Below are positions 1 to 5,043 of a stretch of DNA of 5,043 nt, one piece after another. The notes beneath the pieces are model-generated. The model ran no database searches and had not been told where the DNA came from. It saw only the letters and a list, made by a program, of their open reading frames with translations. This DNA comes from an uncultured Pirellulaceae bacterium (GTDB taxonomy: Bacteria > Planctomycetota > Planctomycetia > Pirellulales > Pirellulaceae), in assembly GCA_947258905.1 (NCBI GenBank), contig CAMYKF010000493.1, forward strand, positions 1 to 5,043, written 5' to 3'. The translations under genes were made by a program, and so were the position numbers. Positions within the stretch are counted from its first letter, which is position 1. Every line of letters starts with the position of its first letter.

Positions 1-61
1 CTAGCGCAACAGGTTAGCAAATGACGGACGTGTCACACTTGCTCAAGAGGTGACGGCCCTC
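1..61. other. Short stretch with no recognisable gene
   Basis: This is the stretch beyond the REP-like element that follows the SMP-30-like gene. I see no open frame of coding character, no RNA gene and no clear regulatory site on either strand. A weak five-base inverted pair (gtcac at 32-36, gtgac at 50-54) is present but is too short to interpret. Confidence 0.5.
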
Positions 62-108
62 ATCCGTCGGCAAAGCCGACACCTTCTCCCCGAGGGAGAG
101 GGGAGGTG
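62..108. repeat. REP-like double palindrome after the last gene, possible terminator
   Basis: Two inverted repeats lie side by side. The first pairs gtcggc (66-71) with gccgac (75-80) around an AAA loop. The second pairs tctccc (85-90) with gggaga (94-99) around cga, and is flanked by an outer stem cacct (80-84) / aggtg (104-108) with a four-base bulge. Read on the minus strand the element translates as SPLPRGEG-like peptide, the hallmark of a GC-rich intergenic repeat scattered through many bacterial genomes. It starts three bases past the stop codon of the SMP-30-like gene, so in the transcript it forms a 3'-end hairpin that could stabilise the mRNA or stop transcription. There is no U-run after it, so a classical intrinsic terminator is not supported. 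Confidence 0.6.
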
Positions 109-111
109 CTG

Positions 112-1065
112 CTACTCCTGAGCCACCACGATCCGGCGTACCCGGGTCGGAGCCAGAGTGCGCGGGTCGCCGTCGATGGGGCCGACTTCGTTGACATACA
201 GAAACTGCCCGTCAGGGCTGAAAGCCAGATCATTAGGCAGCGAAAACGTGGCTGATTCAGGCTCGCCATCGTCCTTGCCGCGAGTTCCCGATCCGGCAAA
301 CAAACTCACATCACCGGTCAGCGACACGCGATAGATCTGATTGGCGGTTCGCGCCACGACGTACAGATAACCGGCGCGGTAAGTGAGATGTCCATTGTTG
401 TTGCCCGGCAGGGTTGCCAGAACACTGGCTTCGGCGTCGGGAGTAATCTTGACTATGTCCCCGTTGTAGAAATTGGCGACATACAGATTGCCTGCTTCAT
501 CCCGTGTAATTCCGTTGGGGCATTTCAACAGGTTGCTCTTTACGAACTGGGTCGATTCACCGTCGGCGGAAATCCGTTGAATGGACCCGCTGCCGCAGTT
601 ACCCACAAACAGGGTGCCCTCTTCATCGATGATGATTCCCACAGGATTGACGACACCTTCGTCGCAAAATGTTGTCACTTCCCCGTCCGGCGTGACACGG
701 CTGATCATATTGCCGCCGATATTGGATTGAAAAAGATTGCCCTCGGCGTCAAAGCAGTTTCCCGAAGCACCGCGAATCCCTTCGCAGAACAGGGACACTT
801 CCCCTTGCGGCGTAATGCGATATACCCTGTGACCTCCCGTGCCGCCTGGACCGAGCCGTGATCCAAAGTCCGCGGTGAAGACGTTGCCGTCCGCATCAAC
901 CGCAATGCCGCCGGATCCCCCATCGACTTCATCGGCAAGAGTTTCCACCCGCACCGCCGAGAGTGCTTCCGGTGTTGCTGCGGATTCCTGACTCCATGCC
1001 GGACTTGAAATCAAAACCAGTGCGAGAATAAGTGAGGATCGAATCATGGAACGAGTGCCTTGCAT
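112..1065 (-). CDS. Exported SMP-30/gluconolactonase-like (NHL-type) beta-propeller protein
   Basis: A 317-residue secreted or periplasmic beta-propeller. Residues 7-25 form a signal peptide (basic start, hydrophobic core LILALVLIS, cleavage near A-W-S/Q). Residues 40-314 carry about six propeller blades, each with a 'DG-N-hydrophobic-aromatic' strand: DADGNVF (57-63), DAEGNLF (106-112), DEEGTLF (147-153), DEAGNLY (189-195), SPDGQFLYV (283-291). Inter-blade strands follow the RITPQGEV / RVTPDGEV pattern. The motifs CPNGI (182-186) and LPNDLAFSPDG (276-286) match the Pro-Asn-Gly/Asp turns of SMP-30/gluconolactonase propellers, whose metal ligands include such Asn/Asp residues. Substrate and catalysis cannot be read from sequence, and a purely structural NHL or virginiamycin-B-lyase-like propeller is an alternative. 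Starts at TTG 1068, ATG 1065 and ATG 1047 are all possible. I chose 1065 because CAGGG lies eight bases upstream, but 1047 would also give a clean signal peptide. Five cysteines (94, 104, 134, 157, 182) are notable for an exported protein. It has its own upstream spacer and is probably transcribed separately. Confidence 0.85.
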   Translation of the reverse strand: MQGTRSMIRSSLILALVLISSPAWSQESAATPEALSAVRVETLADEVDGGSGGIAVDADGNVFTADFGSRLGPGGTGGHRVYRITPQGEVSLFCEGIRGASGNCFDAEGNLFQSNIGGNMISRVTPDGEVTTFCDEGVVNPVGIIIDEEGTLFVGNCGSGSIQRISADGESTQFVKSNLLKCPNGITRDEAGNLYVANFYNGDIVKITPDAEASVLATLPGNNNGHLTYRAGYLYVVARTANQIYRVSLTGDVSLFAGSGTRGKDDGEPESATFSLPNDLAFSPDGQFLYVNEVGPIDGDPRTLAPTRVRRIVVAQE

Positions 1066-1087
1066 CAAGTGAACCCTGCCGTGCCCC

Positions 1088-1116
1088 AGTGTATGGCGGT
1101 GAATTGGTCACAGCAA
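1088..1116 (-). promoter_or_regulatory. Weak candidate sigma-70-type promoter for the SMP-30-like gene
   Basis: On the minus strand TTGCTG (1116-1111) and TACACT (1093-1088) are separated by exactly 17 bases and end about 22 bases before the chosen start codon. The -10 box matches four of six consensus bases and the -35 box three of six. Position and spacing fit, but the match is weak and such boxes occur by chance. It is offered because the spacer before this gene (1066-1223) is the longest in the window. Confidence 0.25.
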
Positions 1117-1176
1117 ACAGCATGGGTACACCGTGTGTAGCAACTAACCAAGCGACCGCGGAATGGTTGCCCAATC

Positions 1177-1212
1177 GATGACGACTACGATGACGATTAC
1201 GATGACGACTAC
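1177..1212. repeat. Three-copy 12-bp tandem repeat (GATGACGAYTAC)
   Basis: Three consecutive 12-base units: gatgacgactac (1177-1188), gatgacgattac (1189-1200) and gatgacgactac (1201-1212). Only one base differs, in the middle copy, and a partial fourth unit (gac) follows. On the plus strand the units read Asp-Asp-Asp-Tyr in frame up to a TAG at 1225-1227. That frame is open only from 1141 and has no ATG. The repeat lies in the spacer just after the NPCBM gene stop and upstream of the SMP-30-like gene. It could be a small intergenic minisatellite or the leftover acidic tail of a lost plus-strand gene. Confidence 0.8.
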
Positions 1213-1223
1213 GACAAGGATTG

Positions 1224-2381
1224 CTAGCGCACCAAAGTTGGCATCAGCCAGTTTGCGCGGTCCAGGACGTCGGCTTTGTCTCCATAATCAACGGTCAGGG
1301 CCACGGCGGTGGCTCCCACCAGCGAAACCGTTTGAAAGACCGGAGCCTGGCCGCCGCGAATCTCATCGCTGACCCACGCTTCACGCCATTGACGATTTGC
1401 GTCCAGTGTCAGCACACGACACACAACGCTGCCATGGTTGCCACTGGATTCGTCGATAGCGAGCCCAAAATGCAAGGCGCGAAAATTTTCGTCGAGCCGA
1501 AACACAACGCTGGATTTGGATGTCATGCCGAGGCCATGCTCGAACAAAGTATTGCCGTGCGTGAATCGGCCGCCGGCCACGCTGCGATTTGTTTGCAACG
1601 GTAACTCCGCGCCAACCAGCGGCTCGTGGCGGTAATTAAGTGGCGTTAACTCCGACAGGAATTCCGGTTGCATGCGGCGTATTCTCAGACCGCATACTTC
1701 CCGAGGCATGGATGGGAGCAGGTTTCGATTGCGGGGTGCCAGGGTGTAAACTTCTGCGCCAAGAGTGACTTGCAGTTCCTGATCAGACACCTGCCACGTA
1801 TCCGCTTGCAATCGACAACCGTCGCGCAGCGAAATTTCCCAGTCCGTCGATCGGTCGCTGCGTGGGGAGCCGGCAAATGCAATCGCCATCAGCCGGTCCG
1901 CCTCGATTCGATACGATCTGCTGTCGACCTCGATGGTCAGGGTGCCTCGCTGGTCCATGTCCATCACGACGCCATCAATGTAGTTGCCGTCGCGAGTCCA
2001 CACCCGGTCTTGCGTTACGGGTTCCTGCAACCGTTCCAGCCAACGGTCGCGCTGTTGATGATTCGCGGGCAAAAACACCAGAATGGCCTGCAGCCACTGA
2101 CGCGAGACAGTGAACGGCTGCCAGTAGCGGCTTTCCAATTCGGCTTCAGTCGGGTTCAACGAGCCGATGTTTCCGGCCAGCTGGCTGCCGTCACGCAGCA
2201 ACCACAGCGGCTGGGAGAACCCCGCAACCGGCCCGTTCCACCACAGGAATTCCCCGGGCTCGATCACTTTCAGTTCGGCATCGCTCAAGTCGTCCGGCGC
2301 CAACCAAAATTGCAACCGCCGTTCTGCGTCGAATCCGGAAAACTCCAGGGGCTGGCTGGTGATGCCGGCGTTCAGGCACAA
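1224..2381 (-). CDS. NPCBM-domain protein with three RDG beta-repeats; 5' end disturbed
   Basis: About 385 residues from a TTG at 2381. The C-terminal 120 or so residues (about 265-385) are an NPCBM domain, a putative carbohydrate-binding beta-sandwich: visible signatures are FEHGLGMTSKSSVVFRL, the FGLAIDESSGNHGSVVCRV strand, the WVSDEI turn and the closing DVLDRANW. Before it lie three copies of a small beta unit, each opening with hydrophobic-x-RDG and closing with hydrophobic strands: about 59-105 (RDG at 63), 127-169 (RDG at 130, ending LMAIAF) and 181-225 (RDG at 186). Such units are familiar in planctomycete NPCBM proteins; their function is unknown, with binding of envelope polysaccharide a reasonable guess. 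The open frame runs unbroken up to 2639, but above 2463 it is the shadow of the upstream toroid gene. Between that gene's stop (2419) and 2381 there is no ATG or GTG, and the TTG start gives no signal peptide, unlike the three neighbouring genes whose N termini are visible. Coding-like sequence seems to continue upstream to about 2462, so the true N terminus is probably lost, fused or frameshifted. Confidence 0.75.
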   Translation of the reverse strand: MCLNAGITSQPLEFSGFDAERRLQFWLAPDDLSDAELKVIEPGEFLWWNGPVAGFSQPLWLLRDGSQLAGNIGSLNPTEAELESRYWQPFTVSRQWLQAILVFLPANHQQRDRWLERLQEPVTQDRVWTRDGNYIDGVVMDMDQRGTLTIEVDSRSYRIEADRLMAIAFAGSPRSDRSTDWEISLRDGCRLQADTWQVSDQELQVTLGAEVYTLAPRNRNLLPSMPREVCGLRIRRMQPEFLSELTPLNYRHEPLVGAELPLQTNRSVAGGRFTHGNTLFEHGLGMTSKSSVVFRLDENFRALHFGLAIDESSGNHGSVVCRVLTLDANRQWREAWVSDEIRGGQAPVFQTVSLVGATAVALTVDYGDKADVLDRANWLMPTLVR

Positions 2382-2463
2382 CGCGTTCAGTTTTTCGCGA
2401 CGGTTTGCAGCTGCGTCTTCAATTGATGAGGGCTGGAGCCTGGTCGGTTCTCCCTGGAACCAT
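2382..2463 (-). other. Disturbed junction between toroid and NPCBM reading frames
   Basis: At codon 334 (ATG, 2463-2461) the toroid protein stops resembling its family and runs 13 unfamiliar residues to a TGA at 2421-2419. In the frame one base further on, plausible NPCBM-protein sequence (WFQGEP..., then SSIEDAAANRREKL) begins at about 2462 with no start codon. The simplest readings are a deletion that removed the toroid C terminus plus the NPCBM start and signal peptide, or a one-base frameshift separating a single fused gene. No slippery heptamer is visible, so programmed frameshifting is not supported. Confidence 0.55.
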
Positions 2464-3462
2464 GGCGGTCGAATACTCCGCGGAATAGCGACTGGGCCAG
2501 CTGCCGGCTCGCGTTTGCAAACGCGACAATTCGTCACACACCGAGGGATACCATCCCTGCCAGGGCTCATCGCCCAATTGCCAAACGGCCTGGGCCGCAT
2601 AGTAATGGCCGTAGTAATAATAACTGGCGTCCAGATCATCAGGCGATGGCCGGGCCCCGATCATCCAGGCGAGGCCGCGTTGCAGTTGTTCGTCTTCATA
2701 GACGCCTGCGCTGTACAAGGTCACGATGGCCGCCGCCGTGCGGGCAAAGCCACTTTCGCGACGCCCTGTCAACTGGTAGGTAAAACCTCCATCAGGATTT
2801 TGTGACCGTCTCACGTAATCCACACAGCGATCGACGGTTTGAGACGGCACATAGAAACCGGCATTGCGGGCCGCGCGCAAGGCCATCATCTGGCACACAG
2901 TAACCGACAGATCGGAATCACGGCGTACCGGCTGGTAGCGCCAGCCACCGGCGTCGTTCTGGGTTCGCACAATCAGGCTAATCGCGTTTTCGATAATCGG
3001 TTTCAGATGATCCGTGCCCGGCATGCCATAGACTTCCGCCAGGAAAAGCGTGCCGAATCCGTGTCCGTACATGGGTCCAGAGCTTTGATAGTCAGGGTTG
3101 TCGAGTAGACCCGAAGGGTCGGCATGCGATTCGATATAGGCGATACAGCGGCGGATGTGTTCCGCGTAATCGCCGCGGTCGGTTGTGCTGCCCTCGCTGA
3201 GAAACGCCAGTCCGGCCAAGGCGCAAACCGCTACATTACCGCTTAACAAGCGATTGCCACCAAACGTGCCATCGTCGTTGTGTCGTTCGACCAGGAACTG
3301 CAGCCCGTCTCTGATAGCCTGATCGGTTTCCGGCGTGATAAGCGATGTTTGAGCTCGCAAATCCGCCGTCAGGCTGGCGATACCGAAAATGGCCATTGGC
3401 AATATGACCCATCGTCGCCGATCGCTCCGCGATCGTTGCCTCGTCAGGCCCTTTTTCGACAT
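2419..3462 (-). CDS. Exported prenyltransferase/squalene-cyclase repeat (alpha/alpha-toroid) protein
   Basis: A 347-residue protein. Residues 1-37 are a long signal peptide: a basic start (MSKKGLTRQRSRSDRRRW), a hydrophobic core at about 18-33, then LRAQ. Residues 44-334 form helical-pair repeats of the terpene-cyclase/prenyltransferase toroid fold, with QW-like turns NDDGTFGG (62-69), QNDAGGWRYQ (168-177), QNPDGGFTYQ (221-230) and AGSW (319-322), plus a Tyr-rich helix SYYYYGHYYAAQA (280-292). RDSDLSVT (181-188) sits where hopene cyclases carry DxDD but has only DSD, so true squalene cyclisation is doubtful. Planctomycetes carry many such exported proteins of unknown role. I chose ATG 3462 because the signal peptide starts there. 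The frame stays open to an ATG at 3591 that overlaps the previous stop as ATGA, but the extra 43 residues are encoded by a GC-rich repeat and would bury the signal peptide. The end is abnormal: after EYSTAM (329-334) relatives as I recall them continue with a hydrophobic LQ..NNYLPI-like tail, whereas here unrelated residues lead to TGA. Confidence 0.85.
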   Translation of the reverse strand: MSKKGLTRQRSRSDRRRWVILPMAIFGIASLTADLRAQTSLITPETDQAIRDGLQFLVERHNDDGTFGGNRLLSGNVAVCALAGLAFLSEGSTTDRGDYAEHIRRCIAYIESHADPSGLLDNPDYQSSGPMYGHGFGTLFLAEVYGMPGTDHLKPIIENAISLIVRTQNDAGGWRYQPVRRDSDLSVTVCQMMALRAARNAGFYVPSQTVDRCVDYVRRSQNPDGGFTYQLTGRRESGFARTAAAIVTLYSAGVYEDEQLQRGLAWMIGARPSPDDLDASYYYYGHYYAAQAVWQLGDEPWQGWYPSVCDELSRLQTRAGSWPSRYSAEYSTAMVPGRTDQAPALIN

Positions 3463-3508
3463 GGTCGCGACGCGCCGGGATTTACCCGAAGCGACAGTGC
3501 CTGCCTTT

Positions 3509-3548
3509 GAGAACCCCCCCGGCCCCCCTTTGAAAAAGGAGGGAGGGG
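3509..3548. repeat. GC-rich palindromic dispersed repeat between genes
   Basis: The core pairs ccccccttt (3523-3531) with aaaggaggg (3535-3543) around a GAA loop, a nine-base stem with one mismatch, next to a C7-GG-C6 tract (3514-3528). On the minus strand it translates as SPPSFFKGGPGGFSKAG-type peptide, which is typical of a widespread dispersed intergenic repeat rather than of a protein domain. It lies 40 bases downstream of the 173-aa gene's stop and upstream of the toroid gene's signal peptide, so in the transcript it could fold between the two genes and modulate relative expression. The two homopolymer C runs are also likely sites of length error. Confidence 0.65.
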
Positions 3549-3587
3549 ATGCGACGAGTCCAGCTTGGCGGCCTTCAGTTCCGACGC

Positions 3588-4109
3588 TCATTTGGCCATC
3601 TTCTCGTAGTAGTTGCGGATGCGGCGTTCGTAGCCAGGCAAAAATTGCGGCGCGGCGCCGCTGCCAATTCGCTGGCGGGCTTCGGCCGGCATGTCCCCCC
3701 AGGCCTTGAGGATCAGTTCGCGCTGGCTCAACGCAGTTGCAGCCGCCGCTGCCTGCGCGTCGCCGGTTTGCGCTTCGGCCGAAGCCGTGCCTGCACCCTC
3801 GCTGCCTCCCGATTCCCGTGATCCTGTTTCAGTTTGTTCGGGTTGCCCAGGTGCCTGGGCCGCCGCGGACATTTGCTCGATCAGCAGTTCCAGCTGGTCC
3901 ACAATCATCTTTTGCTGAACCAGCGATTCGTCGGACAACGGAGCGTCTTCAAACGAACCGGCCACACGCTGCATTTGCGAACGCAGCTGGTTCAGCAGCA
4001 TGTTAATGTCGCCCTCGGGTTCCTGGGCCGCAACGTTCGGCGTCCACCAGACCACCGCAATCAGGGCTGGCAGGACAAATGTAATCACGGTTTGAGACAG
4101 TCGATGCAT
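3588..4109 (-). CDS. Small exported protein with helical N-half, Ala/Gly/Glu linker and conserved-looking tail
   Basis: A 173-residue protein with no named family that I can assign. Residues 1-28 are a signal peptide (MHRLSQ, hydrophobic core, cleavage near VAA/QE). Residues 35-80 are amphipathic helix rich in Gln and Leu (LLNQLRSQMQRV, QKMIVDQLELLIEQM). Residues 84-126 are a low-complexity Gln/Glu/Gly/Ser then Ala linker. Residues 128-173 form a compact tail, SQRELILKAWGDMPAEARQR then PQFLPGYERRIRNYYEKMAK. I recall similar WG-x-(L/M)P ... FLP-x-YE ... YY endings in planctomycete proteins at this position, next to a toroid gene. The start is taken at ATG 4109, 12 nt after the stop of the upstream gene. 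A TTG at 4121 directly abutting that stop would add four residues. No good ribosome site is visible, so translation is probably coupled. Its stop overlaps a possible downstream ATG as ATGA (3591-3588). Role inferred only: a periplasmic partner of the upstream coiled-coil protein. Confidence 0.75.
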   Translation of the reverse strand: MHRLSQTVITFVLPALIAVVWWTPNVAAQEPEGDINMLLNQLRSQMQRVAGSFEDAPLSDESLVQQKMIVDQLELLIEQMSAAAQAPGQPEQTETGSRESGGSEGAGTASAEAQTGDAQAAAAATALSQRELILKAWGDMPAEARQRIGSGAAPQFLPGYERRIRNYYEKMAK

Positions 4110-4121
4110 TTTCTGACGCAA

Positions 4122-5043
4122 CTAAAAATCGGGAATGTCTGGAATCTGTTCGGGTATGGCCGGTTGCTGCAGTGACTCCAGCAATTGTCGGGTCACCGCG
4201 GCCAGCTGTTGTTGGGCCGCAGCGAGATCGAGTCGTTGTAGCCTCAATTCGGGTGTTTCATTTCCTGCGGCATCATCTGTCTTTTGTTTCAGCAGCTTTG
4301 CCTGGTCATGCAGGTTCTTTTGCATGACGTACAACATTGTCATTTCAAACGAACTGATCCCGGCAGATGTCTCTTCGCGGCTCCCGGGCGAGTCCTCGTC
4401 CGGTTGTAATTGCGGGTTCTGGCTGGCCATCTGTTGCAAGGCGAGGCCGTCGGCCAGTTGCCCGATCCCGGCAATCACCCGATCACTGAGATACAGCGAC
4501 TGACCATCAATCGTGGCGTTCTCCAGGCGTTGCAGCAATTGCAGATAATCCGTCATAACAGCGGTGCGCAGGGCGGCTGCTGTTTGAAAGCGGGCCAGCG
4601 GCTGACTGGCCAGCTCAAATTTGGAGGCCACTTCCTGTTGCAACTCCAGCATCTGCCGGCGTTCCGCCTCGGTGAATTCCACTTCGGATCGAATCCGGTT
4701 AAACATCCGCTCGGAAATTGCGGTTTGAATCGATACCAGTTGCTGCAAGTACCGCAACGTCTCGTTGAGATCAAAACTGTCTGCAGACGGTTGAGTTTGC
4801 GCGTCGGCCAGCGAAAGCGCCGCGCGCTGCAATTGTTGCATGCCTTGTCGCAATTGATCGGACTCCTCGGCCAATACATCCGCATCCATTCCGGAGGGTG
4901 ACTGCTCGATGATATCGATGGCCTCCCGGACCTGTCCGGCGGCCTCAGCCCCTGACGGCAGGGATTCGAGTGCATCCTGCATTTGCTGCAGCTGGTCCGC
5001 AATGTCATTTTTTGCCTGATTTAGCGCTCCGCGGCGATTGCGT
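4122..5043 (-). CDS. C-terminal part of a Gln-rich coiled-coil protein (5' end outside window)
   Basis: The frame is open from the window edge (first complete codon at 5042-5040) to a TAG at 4124-4122, giving 306 visible residues; the ATG at 4982 is internal, since open coding sequence of the same character (QAKNDIADQLQQ) precedes it. The visible part is almost wholly helical with heptad-like Leu/Gln spacing (LRQGMQQLQRAALSLADAQ; LNETLRYLQQLVSIQ; FTEAERRQMLELQQEVASKF), an acidic Pro/Ser linker around PDEDSPGSREETSAG, another helix (MLYVMQKNLHDQAKLLKQK) and a Pro-rich end (PAIPEQIPDIPDF). No transmembrane segment or catalytic motif is visible in this portion. In planctomycetes long coiled-coil proteins of a DUF4175-like kind, with N-terminal membrane helices, can occupy this place before a small exported protein and a toroid protein; that assignment is from memory and the deciding N terminus is missing. 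It is the first visible gene of the probable operon. Confidence 0.8.
   Translation of the reverse strand, partial: RNRRGALNQAKNDIADQLQQMQDALESLPSGAEAAGQVREAIDIIEQSPSGMDADVLAEESDQLRQGMQQLQRAALSLADAQTQPSADSFDLNETLRYLQQLVSIQTAISERMFNRIRSEVEFTEAERRQMLELQQEVASKFELASQPLARFQTAAALRTAVMTDYLQLLQRLENATIDGQSLYLSDRVIAGIGQLADGLALQQMASQNPQLQPDEDSPGSREETSAGISSFEMTMLYVMQKNLHDQAKLLKQKTDDAAGNETPELRLQRLDLAAAQQQLAAVTRQLLESLQQPAIPEQIPDIPDF

Noticed and set aside
1127..1139. Inverted repeat tacac-cgt-gtgta upstream of the candidate promoter
   Set aside because: Only five base pairs with a three-base loop; too short to claim as an operator without conservation.
1177..1212. Possible CRISPR-like or iteron array
   Set aside because: The 12-bp units are directly adjacent with no spacers, and there is no cas gene or replication gene nearby.
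1668..2426. Long plus-strand open frame of 252 codons opposite the NPCBM gene
   Set aside because: It is antisense to a frame with clear NPCBM motifs, and its own translation is rich in Gln, Arg, Pro and His with no recognisable domain, as expected for a shadow frame in GC-rich DNA.
2421..2639. Programmed ribosomal frameshift joining the toroid and NPCBM frames
   Set aside because: No slippery heptamer or obvious downstream pseudoknot was seen near the point where the frames exchange; an indel or deletion is simpler.
2382..2639. NPCBM gene starting at 2639, overlapping the toroid gene by over 200 bases
   Set aside because: The toroid frame shows family motifs through about 2463, while the other frame above that point is rich in Arg, Pro and Cys and has no signal peptide, so it is a shadow there.
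2167..2805. Plus-strand open frame of 212 codons across the toroid/NPCBM boundary
   Set aside because: It overlaps two minus-strand genes with family motifs, has no domain of its own, and crosses their boundary without sign of a start site.
4553..5008. Second minus-strand frame inside the coiled-coil gene
   Set aside because: Its translation is rich in Arg, Ser, Cys and Pro and is a frame-shifted reading of the Gln/Leu heptads in the real gene.

Overview
The window looks like a piece of a Planctomycetota chromosome, most likely Pirellulales-like. The basis is protein style rather than a marker gene: exported proteins with short signal peptides, an alpha/alpha-toroid 'prenyltransferase/squalene-cyclase repeat' protein beside an NPCBM-domain protein, a small exported protein ending in a WG-xMP / FLPGYE-type tail, few Shine-Dalgarno sequences and moderately high GC. 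No rRNA, tRNA, CRISPR array, integrase or transposase is visible. All five genes lie on the minus strand, so transcription runs from high to low coordinates.

In transcription order: (1) 5043-4122, the C-terminal 306 residues of a Gln-rich helical/coiled-coil protein whose start lies outside the window. (2) 4109-3588, a 173-aa exported protein that begins 12 nt after the previous stop. (3) 3462-2419, a 347-aa exported alpha/alpha-toroid protein. Between it and gene 2 sits a GC-rich palindromic repeat that is open in frame with it. (4) About 2381-1224, a protein with three copies of a small beta 'RDG' unit followed by an NPCBM domain. (5) After a 158-nt spacer holding a 12-bp tandem repeat and a weak candidate promoter, 1065-112, an exported SMP-30/NHL-type beta-propeller. 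A second REP-like palindrome directly follows the last stop codon.

Genes 1 to 4 are tightly packed and probably form one operon for cell-envelope or periplasmic proteins. I recall similar neighbours in planctomycetes downstream of MoxR/DUF58/VWA genes, but those are not in this window. The SMP-30-like gene is probably a separate unit.

The oddest point is the boundary between the toroid gene and the NPCBM gene. The toroid protein loses its expected C-terminal ending after residue 334. The NPCBM frame overlaps it at a +1 offset and has no ATG or GTG start and no signal peptide after the toroid stop. This suggests a small deletion, a frameshift (real or a sequence error) or an in-progress gene fusion. 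No clearly new defence or mobile system was found.
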